From the NCBI GenBank assembly GCA_905373795.1, contig CAJPUO010000002.1:124001-188000 (forward strand): DNA of 64,000 nt, written 5' to 3'. Within the stretch, counting starts at the first letter, position 1, and every line of letters begins with the position of its first letter. This document shows positions 48,603 through 56,906 of this stretch, piece by piece. The position numbers were made by a program, and so were the translations under genes. Source of the stretch: Candidatus Saccharimonadota bacterium. Lineage in GTDB: Bacteria; Patescibacteriota; Saccharimonadia; Saccharimonadales; Saccharimonadaceae. The notes under the pieces were generated by a model that did no database searches, was not told the DNA's origin, and worked only from the letters and a program-made list of their open reading frames with translations.

Positions 48603-49274
48603 GTGAGAAAATTCCAGGTAATTACACTGTTTCCGGAGATGTTTACCGGTGTCTTTGAGAATTCAATGATGTGGAAAGCGCAAAAAGATGAGATTGTTAA
48701 ATTAGAAACGATTAATTTGCGCGATTTTGGACTGGGGCCGCGCCGTCAAGTAGACGATACACCGTATGGCGGCGGCGATGGTATGCTGTTGATGATTGAG
48801 CCGTTATGGCGAGCGGTAAAATTTGCCAAGTCGCGCGATGAAAGTGCGAAAGTTATATTAACTAGTCCGCGCGGACAGCGCTGGCATCAGGCAAAGGCGC
48901 AGAGCGAGGCGAATAGCGGACGTGGACTGATTTTTATATGTGGGCGCTACGAGGGGGTCGATGAGCGGATCTTAGAGCTGGTTGATGAGCAGTGGAGTAT
49001 TGGCGATTTCGTGCTGACTGGCGGCGAGTTGCCAGCGATGGCGGTAATTGACTCGATAGTGCGGCTTATCCCTGGCGTGCTTGGCGGTGAAAAATCGGCG
49101 GAGATTGAGAGCTTTTCTGATGGAAAAACTCTAGAATTTCCGCAATATACACGGCCGGAAGAATACAATGGATTAAAAGTCCCTAAGGTGCTGCTAAGCG
49201 GACATCATGGCGAAATTGCGAAGTGGCGGATGGAGCAATCAGAAATTTTAACCAGCAAGGCTCGGTCGGAGTAA
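48603..49274 (+). CDS. trmD: tRNA (guanine37-N1)-methyltransferase
   Basis: 223 aa, GTG start. SPOUT knot: FQVITLFPEMF (4-14), DDTPYGGGDGMLL (50-62), ICGRYEGVDERIL (101-113) and SIGDFVLTGGELPAM (122-136). Methylates G37 of tRNA Leu, Pro and Arg to prevent frameshifts. Shorter C-terminal domain than the 240-250 aa common forms. Separate from rpsP and rimM, unlike the usual operon. Confidence 0.96.
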   Translation: MRKFQVITLFPEMFTGVFENSMMWKAQKDEIVKLETINLRDFGLGPRRQVDDTPYGGGDGMLLMIEPLWRAVKFAKSRDESAKVILTSPRGQRWHQAKAQSEANSGRGLIFICGRYEGVDERILELVDEQWSIGDFVLTGGELPAMAVIDSIVRLIPGVLGGEKSAEIESFSDGKTLEFPQYTRPEEYNGLKVPKVLLSGHHGEIAKWRMEQSEILTSKARSE

Positions 49275-49474
49275 TGTATTAAATCTAATATATTCTATCA
49301 AATATGGATATATTTTAGCGAAGCGCCTCTGTAGTCAGAGGCGCCTCATGTTGTGGTGGATGTCGTAGAGCGAAAGATACGATTTATGGTGTTTGTTTTT
49401 GTAACGTTCGCTTGCTATTACTATACGGATTTTTTTATAAAAGCGCAAGGATTTTGGTAAAAAATACAACAAAC
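49275..49474 (+). other. Gap after trmD with two hairpins
   Basis: GCGCCTCT (49323-49330) pairs perfectly with AGAGGCGC (49337-49344), without a T run. AGCGAA (49369-49374) can pair with TTCGCT (49407-49412), followed by a T-rich stretch. No ORF of note. The first hairpin may end trmD; the pair may be another small RNA. Confidence 0.35.
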
Positions 49475-49503
49475 TTGAGCTTTTTGAATATCCGGGCTAT
49501 ACT
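49475..49503 (+). promoter_or_regulatory. Promoter upstream of 49510
   Basis: TTGAGC (49475-49480), 17 bases, TATACT (49498-49503), 6 bases to the ATG; leaderless. Confidence 0.7.
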
Positions 49504-49509
49504 GAACGT

Positions 49510-50019
49510 ATGGCAGCGCAGCGAAGAAAGAGTAAGAAAACGGCTAAAATACACCTGATCTCCTTTGATTGGTTGATTAGACTCGTTTTAAGTATCTTTA
49601 TCTTAATAATGTTATTGACTCAATTGTTCACGTTTGAAAATTTCCCCGGGTTGCTAGTTGGCGCTGGAATTGCTCCCGTTGTTAGTTTGCTGGCGGGTAG
49701 TTTGCTTGTTGTAGCGGAATTGGCGGCCTTACCGTATCTTTTGAAGATGAGCGCATCAAGTAACGTTATTCGAGTAAGTAAAGTTTGCGGTTTCATTATT
49801 TTGGCGGCTCTATCTGTCTTAGAAGGTATGGCTGCTGTAAATAATACTACATCTACGCTTTTTGGTGCGACAGCTAATTTGCCGGGAGGTTTATGGGCGC
49901 TGCTCTTTTTATCGGCTTTGTGGGTATTGTTGCTGCGGGTGAATTTCATTGATAAAAATTCGGTAAAGTCTGGCGCAAATTCTCGAAAAAATAAAAGAAA
50001 AAGACCAGCTAATCGCTGA
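49510..50019 (+). CDS. Four-TM membrane protein
   Basis: 169 aa. Basic N-terminus, four TM helices (about 22-42, 52-75, 92-110, 122-142) and a strongly basic tail (KSGANSRKNKRKRP). No family recognised. Single gene with its own promoter, ending just before tRNA-Gln on the other strand. Confidence 0.6.
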   Translation: MAAQRRKSKKTAKIHLISFDWLIRLVLSIFILIMLLTQLFTFENFPGLLVGAGIAPVVSLLAGSLLVVAELAALPYLLKMSASSNVIRVSKVCGFIILAALSVLEGMAAVNNTTSTLFGATANLPGGLWALLFLSALWVLLLRVNFIDKNSVKSGANSRKNKRKRPANR

Positions 50020-50036
50020 TCGTATCTTTGTCTTCT

Positions 50037-50111
50037 TGGCTGGGATGGAGGGATTCGAACCCCCGAATGCCGGGACCAGAACCCGGTGCCTTACCGCTTG
50101 GCGACATCCCA
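50037..50111 (-). tRNA. tRNA-Gln(CTG)
   Basis: 75 bases with CCA on the minus strand. Acceptor TGGGATG/CATCCCA with a U1-A72 pair, anticodon stem CCGGG/CCCGG with loop TTCTGGT (anticodon CTG), T-loop TTCGAAT, discriminator G. Confidence 0.92.
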
Positions 50112-50154
50112 ACGATGTTTATATTGTACTATAGAAGAAATATCCTGGCAAGCG

Positions 50155-50183
50155 TTTACGTATAAGCTCTAACGCGATATACT
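50155..50183 (+). promoter_or_regulatory. Promoter upstream of 50190
   Basis: TTTACG (50155-50160), 17 bases, TATACT (50178-50183), 6 bases to the ATG; leaderless. Confidence 0.6.
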
Positions 50184-50189
50184 GAAGCT

Positions 50190-50672
50190 ATGGATTTACA
50201 ATTAATAGTGAAGCTAATCGCTGACGGCTTAGTTATTCCGGTGGCGTTGATTGGGGCATATGCTTTACTTAAAACGATACCAAACGATGAGAAATATCAG
50301 GCATATTTGCGCGTTTTAATGGCAGGATTGACAGCGTATATAGTAGCAAAAATTATCGGGGCAGTGTATCAGCCGGAGCAACTCCGTCCGTTTGAAGCTT
50401 TGGGCGTGTCGGCTGGCGCGTCATTTTTAAATAATCCGGGTTTTCCTTCTGATCATGCCTTATTTACGATGGCGATTACTTTAGCGGTCTGGTTTGAGGC
50501 GAAAAATAAAAAACTAGCCGTAGTTTGTTTGATACTGACTCTGCTGGTGTGCGTCGGAAGAGTGATTGCTCTGGTGCATACGCCGCTAGATGTGGCGGGG
50601 GGCTTGCTAATTGCGTGTGTTGGCGTTGTGTGGTACGTGCCTAACTTTAATTTGATAGCAAAACGCTTATAA
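50190..50672 (+). CDS. PAP2-family membrane phosphatase
   Basis: 160 aa, about five TM helices. Phosphatase motifs GFPSDHAL (88-95) and GRVIALVHTPLDVAGG (121-136) match PSGH and SRxxxxxHxxxD of PAP2, although the first KxxxxxxRP motif is only loosely met near 68 (QLRPFEA). Probably removes phosphate from undecaprenyl diphosphate or another lipid, a step needed for wall precursor recycling. Confidence 0.82.
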   Translation: MDLQLIVKLIADGLVIPVALIGAYALLKTIPNDEKYQAYLRVLMAGLTAYIVAKIIGAVYQPEQLRPFEALGVSAGASFLNNPGFPSDHALFTMAITLAVWFEAKNKKLAVVCLILTLLVCVGRVIALVHTPLDVAGGLLIACVGVVWYVPNFNLIAKRL

Positions 50673-50686
50673 TTAAATATATACAT

Positions 50687-50715
50687 TTGCAATTTTCTCA
50701 AGTTTACGTTACAAT
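50687..50715 (+). promoter_or_regulatory. Promoter upstream of 50722
   Basis: TTGCAA (50687-50692), 17 bases, TACAAT (50710-50715), 6 bases to the ATG; leaderless. Confidence 0.7.
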
Positions 50716-50721
50716 TTCTAC

Positions 50722-51216
50722 ATGAGTTCAATGCCAAAGATTTTCCAGCAAGAGCTATCAGAATATACTTATCCATTATCAAGAGGTAGTTTCCTGCGTA
50801 TTTTAGCGCTGGCGGCAGCCAATGGCGTCATAATCTGGCTTTTAGCGCTGGCGTTTGACAGGATGATGCTAACGCCGGTTTTTTGTTCGTCGGCAGACCA
50901 GGCTTCAATGTGCGTGAATAGCGCTGCTTGGTCGTCGTATATTGCGCTGGTTTTGGTTGGTATAATGATGGTGCCGCTGCTAATTATGTTTGGAGTCAAG
51001 CGTCCGCTGGTTGTTGTGATAGCGGCGACTATTGCTCTATGGGGGACTAATTTATGGACGAGCGGGCTATGGACAACTTCAATTCTATGGACTATTGCAG
51101 CGTCAACCTTGGTGTATTTGGCGGTTATTTGGATTAATCGTATTCGCGGTAATGCGGCAGCAATTTTATTCGTTGCTATATTTGTCCTGCTGGCACGAGT
51201 TGTCTTGTCTCTATAA
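50722..51216 (+). CDS. Membrane protein of unknown function
   Basis: 164 aa with about five TM helices; a loop with CSSADQASMC (55-64) holds two cysteines that may form an outer disulfide. No catalytic motif recognised. Single gene between the PAP2 phosphatase and rmuC. Confidence 0.6.
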   Translation: MSSMPKIFQQELSEYTYPLSRGSFLRILALAAANGVIIWLLALAFDRMMLTPVFCSSADQASMCVNSAAWSSYIALVLVGIMMVPLLIMFGVKRPLVVVIAATIALWGTNLWTSGLWTTSILWTIAASTLVYLAVIWINRIRGNAAAILFVAIFVLLARVVLSL

Positions 51217-51228
51217 TCCCTGTACACT
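51200..51228 (+). promoter_or_regulatory. rmuC promoter
   Basis: TTGTCT (51200-51205), 17 bases, TACACT (51223-51228), 6 bases to the ATG at 51235; leaderless, starting inside the upstream gene. Confidence 0.65.
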
Positions 51229-51234
51229 AAGAGT

Positions 51235-52305
51235 ATGGAAATCATTATCATTATTCTCTTAGGTGTTATCGTTATGGGGTTGGGTGCGATGCTATTTGTA
51301 TTGCAGTCAAAGTTAAGTGAACTAAAAAATCAGTCATCGGTCGAGCTCATTAAAACTGACGTAGTGGAGCTGGGGCGAACCATCGCCAAGCTGAATGAAT
51401 CGGTCAGCGATAAACTTGAGCGCAGCAACGCCCAGGTGCAAACCTCGGTACAAAAGCAGTTGTCAGAAAGTGCCAAGTTGGTGGCGGACGTGACACAGCG
51501 GTTGGCAAAGTTGGATGAAACAAATAAGCGGGTGGTTGATGTGGCGACTGACCTGAAAACCCTGCAGAACGTTCTGCAGAATCCCAAGCAGCGCGGCGTG
51601 TTCGGCGAGTTTTACCTGGAGAGCGTGCTGGATAATGTGCTGCCAGCCAAGCAGTTTCAGATGCAATATCGCTTCAAGGACGGCGAGATTGTTGATGCGG
51701 TTATCTTTCTGGACAAGGGGCAGATTTTGCCGGTGGACAGCAAGTTTAGCTTGGAAAATTACAACCGGATGATCAATGCCGAGACCAAGGCTGAGCGCGA
51801 ACTATGGCTGAATAAGGTGAAGGCTGACCTGAAGGGGCGCATTGACGAGACTAGCAAGTACATTCGTCCGCGCGAGAATACTATGGATTTTGCCTTTATG
51901 TTTATCCCCAGTGAGTCGCTGTATTATGACTTACTCATTAACAATGTTGGTACGGGCGGTTCGAGCCGCGACTTGATCGAATATGCATTTCGTGACAAGC
52001 GGGTGATCATCGTCAGTCCGACCAGCTTTTTGGCGTATTTACAGACGGTGCTGCAGGGCCTGAGGAGTTTACAAATTGAGGAGCAAGCCAAGGACATTCA
52101 GGTACGCGTCGGCCAGCTGGGTGTGCATATTAAAAAGTTTGATGAGCTGATGACCAAGATGGGCAAAAGTCTCAGTACGACCGTCGGGCATTATAATAAT
52201 TCGTATAAAGAGTTGGGCAAGATTGATAAAGACGTGGTGCGGATCGCTGGTGGTGATCGCCAAACGCAGCCAGAGTTAATCGACCGACCGGCGCAGGAAG
52301 AATAG
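51235..52305 (+). CDS. rmuC: DNA recombination protein RmuC
   Basis: 356 aa. N-terminal TM helix (2-24), coiled coil (25-110) and the RmuC restriction-endonuclease-like core: RGVFGEFYLESVLDNVL (119-135), DAVIFLDKGQILPVDSKFSLENY (near 154-176) and FIPSESLYYDLL. Linked to limiting inversions at short repeats; the biochemical role is open. Followed by a shared terminator. Confidence 0.92.
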   Translation: MEIIIIILLGVIVMGLGAMLFVLQSKLSELKNQSSVELIKTDVVELGRTIAKLNESVSDKLERSNAQVQTSVQKQLSESAKLVADVTQRLAKLDETNKRVVDVATDLKTLQNVLQNPKQRGVFGEFYLESVLDNVLPAKQFQMQYRFKDGEIVDAVIFLDKGQILPVDSKFSLENYNRMINAETKAERELWLNKVKADLKGRIDETSKYIRPRENTMDFAFMFIPSESLYYDLLINNVGTGGSSRDLIEYAFRDKRVIIVSPTSFLAYLQTVLQGLRSLQIEEQAKDIQVRVGQLGVHIKKFDELMTKMGKSLSTTVGHYNNSYKELGKIDKDVVRIAGGDRQTQPELIDRPAQEE

Positions 52306-52328
52306 ATATTACTTATAGTGTAAAATAA

Positions 52329-52355
52329 AAACCCTCCGATTAAAACGGAGGGTTT
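52329..52355. terminator. Bidirectional terminator between rmuC and aquaporin gene
   Basis: AAACCCTCCG (52329-52338) pairs perfectly with CGGAGGGTTT (52346-52355); A and T runs on both sides. Confidence 0.88.
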
Positions 52356-52372
52356 GTTAGTGTATAAGCGTC

Positions 52373-53320
52373 TTACTCTTCGTCTTTATTACGGTAATTT
52401 ACCAGTAAAAACAAGTTGCCGCCGAGTGCTGCACCGATGAGCGTTGCAGAAATGACCTCCAGGCTGAGCCGCGAATAGCTTTTTTCATTTTCAGCTGTTA
52501 GTGGATTGCTGCTTTGGATCTGGGTATCGGTTTTTTCAGTCACTGCTAAAGCAACAGCTGGGTTCAGCGTCGCTCCGCCAATATGGACTTCCCGCGGATA
52601 ATTCTTATATGCGCCTTCTTCTGTTTTCTGGGCTGAATTTGCAGTCTTCTTTGTATGCTTAACAAATACTGCACTTTGGGCGTAGCTTAGCAGGGTGCTT
52701 GATACGACCAAGCCAATTGCCAGCGCCATACCAATTCCAACAGATCGTCCAGCTAGTTTAAGGTTAGTGCGTGATAACACCGCAGCAAGACCAAACATAA
52801 ATATTGCCGTACCGATCATCTCAATGGCAAAAATACTCCATGAGAAGTTCGTGAATTGATCAAAGCGAACTGAGAATCCGCCTTCTGTCATACCGCCAAT
52901 CAGCACAACAGCCGCCATTGCACCGAGGAACTGCGCTCCCCAGTAGAACGGCACGAGGACGGTTTTTAATTTGCGCATTGACCAGAGTCCGAAAGTGACG
53001 GCTGGGTTGATGTGCGCGCCGGAAATGCCGCCAATTGCCATAACGATCAGCATTAAAGTTAATCCTACGTAAAACGGCGCTAAGATACTGGCAGAAAATA
53101 GCGCTGCTAGCGTTAAGATAAATGTACCAACGATTTCCGCGATGACGATGTTGATTAAGTTGTTTGGTAATTTAGAATCTAATTTGGTGCGTTCGCTCTT
53201 GGCCGCAACAGATTCAGTAACGACTCGTTTAACGGTCGTTTTGGTTTCGGTCTTAGCGGCAGCAGTCTTCTTTGCTTTGGCTTTAACCGGGGCTTTCTTT
53301 GAAGTTTTCTTCGTAGCCAT
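52373..53320 (-). CDS. Aquaporin-family channel with a basic N-terminal tail
   Basis: 315 aa. Residues 1-50 are a Lys/Ala-rich histone-H1-like tail. Six TM helices follow, with two half-helix motifs HINPAVTFG (103-111) and TLNPAVALA (251-259). The Arg that normally follows the second NPA (selectivity filter) is Val here. A long polar loop (218-247) precedes the second NPA. Water, glycerol or another small solute is possible. AAGGAGG site before the ATG. Confidence 0.85.
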   Translation of the reverse strand: MATKKTSKKAPVKAKAKKTAAAKTETKTTVKRVVTESVAAKSERTKLDSKLPNNLINIVIAEIVGTFILTLAALFSASILAPFYVGLTLMLIVMAIGGISGAHINPAVTFGLWSMRKLKTVLVPFYWGAQFLGAMAAVVLIGGMTEGGFSVRFDQFTNFSWSIFAIEMIGTAIFMFGLAAVLSRTNLKLAGRSVGIGMALAIGLVVSSTLLSYAQSAVFVKHTKKTANSAQKTEEGAYKNYPREVHIGGATLNPAVALAVTEKTDTQIQSSNPLTAENEKSYSRLSLEVISATLIGAALGGNLFLLVNYRNKDEE

Positions 53321-53348
53321 ATTCCCTCCTTAAAATAGTATTGCAACT

Positions 53349-53357
53349 ATTATAGCA
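53349..53357 (-). promoter_or_regulatory. Aquaporin gene promoter
   Basis: Minus strand TGC-TATAAT (53357-53349), 28 bases to the ATG with TAAGGAGGG in between: a leadered gene back to back with a leaderless one. Confidence 0.65.
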
Positions 53358-53362
53358 TAATT

Positions 53363-53371
53363 TGCTATACT
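53363..53371 (+). promoter_or_regulatory. Promoter upstream of 53378
   Basis: Extended -10 TGC-TATACT ends 6 bases before the ATG; TTGCAA lies 19 bases upstream of the -10. Leaderless. Confidence 0.6.
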
Positions 53372-53377
53372 ATAGTC

Positions 53378-53614
53378 ATGGGATTATTTGTGAATCAAAA
53401 CGATCAGCGCAGTGAACTGCAAGAGCGCATTGCGGCGGAACTGCGCGAGAAGGCCAAGGCGTCGGGTCTCCAGGAAAAAGCCAGCTTGGACGGCGTGGAA
53501 GATGTAAAATATTTGGAAGATACGAAGCAGACGACGACGCTGGCGCCGGCCTGGATTATAATTGTGATCATGGCGGCCGTGGTTGTCGGTATGTTTTTAA
53601 TGCAGGGGCGATGA
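53378..53614 (+). CDS. Small tail-anchored membrane protein
   Basis: 78 aa: charged helical cytosolic part (1-55), one C-terminal TM helix (57-75, APAWIIIVIMAAVVVGMFLM). No family recognised. 1 base before pheS, so the two are co-transcribed. Confidence 0.65.
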   Translation: MGLFVNQNDQRSELQERIAAELREKAKASGLQEKASLDGVEDVKYLEDTKQTTTLAPAWIIIVIMAAVVVGMFLMQGR

Positions 53615-53615
53615 C

Positions 53616-54659
53616 GTGGAAAAGTTAGAGGAGGCTCGATCACTATTATTATCGCGCGTAGCCGAGGCAGCTGAACCGCGCAGTGTGTTGCGGAGCGCGG
53701 AGCTGCGGGAACTATGTGGCGTCATTGCGACGCTACCAGCCGAGGAGCGCGGGGCGTTTGGTAAGAAAGTTAATGAACTGAAGCAGGAATTGGAGCGGGC
53801 GATTACGGCTCGCGAGGATGAGCTGTCAAAAGTTGACTTGCCGCCAATTGACGTGACGGCGCCGATGGACATCAATGCGCCGCAACCTGATTTGCTGCCG
53901 AGTGAGCGGGGTACGATTCACCCGCTGAGCGCCGAGATTGAGCGTATTTCTGACATTTTCAATCGCATGGGTTTTGTGACGGAAGAGTCGCGTGAGATTG
54001 ACGATCAATTTCATATGTTCGAGAGCTTGAATTTCCCAAAAGGCCACCCGGCGCGCGATGATTATGACACGTTCATGACCGAGGAGACTGATGCTAATGG
54101 CGACCGTTTGATCGCCCCGGCGCACACCTCGACCATGCAAAACCGCGTGTTGAAAAAATATCACGGCAATTTGGCGAAGGGCGAGGCGATCGCCGCCATT
54201 GTGCCCGACCGAGTGTTTCGCAACGAAGATTTGGACGCGCGGCACGAGCACACGTTCTATCAAGTTGAGGGTGTGTATGTCGCCAAGGGGGTTAACGTTG
54301 GCAATCTCATCGCCACGCTGCAAGAGTTTTTGCAGGAATATTACGGCAAGAAGCTTGACGTGCGCGTCAACCCGTTTTATTTCCCGTTCACCGAACCGAG
54401 TTTTGAATTTGCATTAAGCTGTCCGTTTTGCGAAGGCAAAAATCCGGATTGTAAAGTTTGCTCAGGCGAGGGCTGGATTGAGCTATTAGGCTGCGGCATG
54501 ATTCACCCGAATGTACTGAAAGCTGCTGACATCGACCCGAATGAATACACCGGCTTTGCCTTTGGCTGCGGCATCGACCGGCTGGTGATGATGAAATACG
54601 GCATTGAAGACGTGCGGCATTTTGAGAGTGGTAGGTTGGATTTTTTGGAGCAGTTTTAG
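53616..54659 (+). CDS. pheS: Phenylalanyl-tRNA synthetase alpha subunit
   Basis: 347 aa, GTG start. Coiled-coil arm (1-85), class II core with motif 1 near HPLSAEIERISDIF, motif 2 RVFRNEDLDARHEHTFYQVEG and motif 3 GFAFGCGIDRLVMMKYGI. A zinc-knuckle-like CPFCEGKNPDCKVC lies at 268-281. Needs PheT; no pheT follows, and the next gene is a phosphatase, so the subunits are encoded apart. Confidence 0.95.
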   Translation: MEKLEEARSLLLSRVAEAAEPRSVLRSAELRELCGVIATLPAEERGAFGKKVNELKQELERAITAREDELSKVDLPPIDVTAPMDINAPQPDLLPSERGTIHPLSAEIERISDIFNRMGFVTEESREIDDQFHMFESLNFPKGHPARDDYDTFMTEETDANGDRLIAPAHTSTMQNRVLKKYHGNLAKGEAIAAIVPDRVFRNEDLDARHEHTFYQVEGVYVAKGVNVGNLIATLQEFLQEYYGKKLDVRVNPFYFPFTEPSFEFALSCPFCEGKNPDCKVCSGEGWIELLGCGMIHPNVLKAADIDPNEYTGFAFGCGIDRLVMMKYGIEDVRHFESGRLDFLEQF

Positions 54660-54669
54660 AGCGGTTAAA

Positions 54670-54692
54670 ACTATCTGTAAACATTAGATAGT
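54670..54692. repeat. Inverted repeat after pheS
   Basis: ACTATCT (54670-54676) and AGATAGT (54686-54692), perfect, nine-base spacer, no T run; operator or weak terminator. Confidence 0.35.
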
Positions 54693-54727
54693 AGGATGGA
54701 AAACCGACTCAGAAAGGAATTATTTGC

Positions 54728-55333
54728 GTGAATATAATCTTCATGCGGCATGGCGAGGCTGTGGATAATGTCAGGGGTGTTTTGTCTTGCAAGGAGATGC
54801 GATGTTCCGTGCTGACGGAGGCGGGTTTTCGCCAAGTTGCCAAATCGGTAAGTAAGCTGCCACGGGAGATTGATGAGATATACTCATCGCCACTGATTCG
54901 TACGCTGCAAACAGCCAAGGAAATTATGAAAGTTTCAGGTGCAGAGGTAATTATTGATAATAGAATCAGAGAAATTGATTGGGGTGAATATGATGGAAAA
55001 CCTAATAATCCAGAACTTGATGCAGTGCGCGCCAGGCAAGCGGCAGGAGATTTTTTCGTTAGGTTTGGGCAATATGGTGATAATAAATATAGCCTGGAGT
55101 TGAGATTATGCGAATTTTTGGACGATGTCCGAAAGCATAACTTTAAAAATAATACCATCGCAATTGTATCCCATGGAACTGTCATTTCGTTTATGAAAAG
55201 GATATTGAGATTGCAGTCGTCTCATTTGAAAACGGGCGGATTTGAGGAGTTTAGTGATATCGATTTCTCCAAACTTGATGAACATAAGGATAAATTAGCG
55301 GCGGTTAAAATGAATCAACAGCAAACGGTGTGA
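54728..55333 (+). CDS. Histidine phosphatase family protein
   Basis: 201 aa, GTG start with AAAGGAA upstream. IFMRHGEAVDN (4-14) holds the catalytic RHG, IYSSPLIRTLQTA the second Arg, IDWGEYDG the acid region and IAIVSHGTVISF (near 147-158) the second His. Phosphoglycerate mutase-like phosphatase of unknown substrate. 68 bases after pheS, behind the inverted repeat. Confidence 0.85.
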   Translation: MNIIFMRHGEAVDNVRGVLSCKEMRCSVLTEAGFRQVAKSVSKLPREIDEIYSSPLIRTLQTAKEIMKVSGAEVIIDNRIREIDWGEYDGKPNNPELDAVRARQAAGDFFVRFGQYGDNKYSLELRLCEFLDDVRKHNFKNNTIAIVSHGTVISFMKRILRLQSSHLKTGGFEEFSDIDFSKLDEHKDKLAAVKMNQQQTV

Positions 55334-55437
55334 CGAAAGGCTTTATACGGTAGAGGTTTTATATTCTCTTGACAACTCAACCGCTGGCACACCGTGAAGC
55401 GCTTTGGGGATTATTGCTATAAAATTGCTAATTACAC
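55334..55437. other. Gap between convergent genes
   Basis: ACGGTGTG (55325-55332) and CACACCGT (55388-55395) form a long-range inverted repeat; TTGACA at 55369 has no -10 partner. Nothing else seen. Confidence 0.25.
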
Positions 55438-55845
55438 CTAGCTTTCACGGGTTAAATAATCCACCACATCCATATAATACGGGTCGGCGCCTGGGAATTT
55501 AGGCCGGCGCTTCAACTCCTCCGGCGTTATCCAGCGGTAGTCTTTATGTTCCCAGCTTAAAGCGATTTTCGCGTCCGGTTCGGCGAGCTTTGCCTCAAAT
55601 AATATATGCGTTGTTTGCCCGTATTGTTTGGTAAATAGCTTCTTAAATTTATTTGGATTAACGGATAGTCCTGTCTCTTCCTGTATTTCGCGCGCGACCG
55701 CTACTTCCGGTGTTTCTTCCGGCTCAACCTCTCCGCCGGGAAAATCAATATGCTCGGGAAATAGCGGATGCGTATTACTTCTATGCAGTACCAAATATAA
55801 TCCTTTAGAATTCCGCACCAGCGCCTTTGCGACTATCTTAGTCAT
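55438..55845 (-). CDS. NUDIX hydrolase (MutT-like)
   Basis: 135 aa. Complete NUDIX box GGEVEPEETPEVAVAREIQEETGL (near 36-59). VLHRSNTHPLFPEHIDFPGG resembles MutT/8-oxo-dGTP type enzymes, and WEHKDYRWITPEEL is the typical end. Third NUDIX gene of the window. The TATAGT box ends 6 bases before the ATG. Confidence 0.85.
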   Translation of the reverse strand: MTKIVAKALVRNSKGLYLVLHRSNTHPLFPEHIDFPGGEVEPEETPEVAVAREIQEETGLSVNPNKFKKLFTKQYGQTTHILFEAKLAEPDAKIALSWEHKDYRWITPEELKRRPKFPGADPYYMDVVDYLTRES

Positions 55846-55851
55846 ATTATT

Positions 55852-55881
55852 ACTATACTTTGGCGCACATAAATCTCACAA
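55852..55881 (-). promoter_or_regulatory. NUDIX gene promoter
   Basis: Minus strand TTGTGA (55881-55876), 18 bases, TATAGT (55857-55852), 6 bases to the ATG at 55845; leaderless. Confidence 0.6.
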
Positions 55882-55946
55882 CCTTCACTTAGCATGCATA
55901 TCTAAACGGCTGCTATCATAGCTGTAGTAATCGCGTTACGTAGACC

Positions 55947-55976
55947 TTGCATTTCACCCCTAATCCATGCTAAAAT
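55947..55976 (+). promoter_or_regulatory. rplF operon promoter
   Basis: TTGCAT (55947-55952), 18 bases, TAAAAT (55971-55976) with TGC in front; leader of about 30 bases with AAAGGTGAG. Confidence 0.65.
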
Positions 55977-56012
55977 ACCAGGGTTAATATCAAATCACAC
56001 GAAAGGTGAGTA

Positions 56013-56552
56013 ATGAGTCTGAGTCGAATCGGAAAACTGCCGGTGGTTATTCCGGCCGGTGTGACAATCACGGTTGACTCTGGTGATGTGGTCGTAAAGG
56101 GCCCGAAAGGTGAATTGACACAATTCATCACGCCAGCAGTTGAGGTGAAAGTCGAAGACGGACAAGTCACGGTTCATCCGAAGGATGAGTCCAAAACTGC
56201 TCGCGCCCAGCATGGTCTGATGCGCGCGCTGATCAATAACATGGTAATCGGCGTAACCAAGGGCTACGAGAAACGCCTAGAGGTTAATGGTGTCGGTTTC
56301 CGCGTGAGCTCCAGCAACAATGAGCTGGAAATGGCGCTCGGGTTTTCACACCCAGTCAAATACAAAGCCCCAGAGGGCATTACTGTTACCAACGAAAAGA
56401 TGACCATCATCGTCAGCGGTATCAATAAACAGCAAGTCGGCCAAGTCGCTGCGGAAATCCGCGCGCTGAAGAAGCCTGAGCCATACAAGGGTAAGGGTAT
56501 CAAGTACGCCGACGAGCAGATTTTGCGCAAAGCAGGAAAGACAGGTAAGTAA
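56013..56552 (+). CDS. rplF: 50S ribosomal protein L6
   Basis: 179 aa. Start MSLSRIGKLPVVIPAGVTI, two repeated L6 domains, and the C-terminal signature PEPYKGKGIKYADEQILRKAGKTGK region. First gene of this block; in the usual spc operon rplN, rplX, rplE, rpsN and rpsH precede it, but here a NUDIX gene on the other strand does. Confidence 0.96.
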   Translation: MSLSRIGKLPVVIPAGVTITVDSGDVVVKGPKGELTQFITPAVEVKVEDGQVTVHPKDESKTARAQHGLMRALINNMVIGVTKGYEKRLEVNGVGFRVSSSNNELEMALGFSHPVKYKAPEGITVTNEKMTIIVSGINKQQVGQVAAEIRALKKPEPYKGKGIKYADEQILRKAGKTGK

Positions 56553-56554
56553 TC

Positions 56555-56905
56555 ATGACTGAGAACAAGAAATTACTCAACCGCGTTCTTCGCAAAAACC
56601 GCGTTCGCGCGAAAGTTTCAGGCACTGCAGAGCGCCCACGCCTGACGGTCACCATCAGCAACATGCACGTTAGCGCTCAGCTGATCGACGACGTCGCCGG
56701 CAAAACATTGGCTGCCGCAACCACCGTTGGCACCAAAGCAAAAGGTACGATGAGCGAAAAATGTGCTGCCATCGGTACCGAAATTGCCAAGAAAGCAAAG
56801 AAAAGTAGCATTAGCGCAGTGGTCTTTGACCGCAATGGCCGCCAGTACGCTGGTCGCCTGAAGGCATTGGCTGATGCTGCACGCAAAGAAGGATTGGAGT
56901 TCTAG
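56555..56905 (+). CDS. rplR: 50S ribosomal protein L18
   Basis: 116 aa. RVRAKVSGTAERPRLTV, TVGTKAKGTMSEKCAAIGTEIAKKA and FDRNGRQYAGRLKALADAARKEGLEF are L18 blocks. Binds 5S rRNA. 2 bases after rplF. Confidence 0.95.
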   Translation: MTENKKLLNRVLRKNRVRAKVSGTAERPRLTVTISNMHVSAQLIDDVAGKTLAAATTVGTKAKGTMSEKCAAIGTEIAKKAKKSSISAVVFDRNGRQYAGRLKALADAARKEGLEF

Positions 56906-56906
56906 T

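Noticed and set aside
54670..54692. Intrinsic terminator after pheS
   Set aside because: The inverted repeat is perfect but A/T-rich and lacks a T run; listed only as a repeat.
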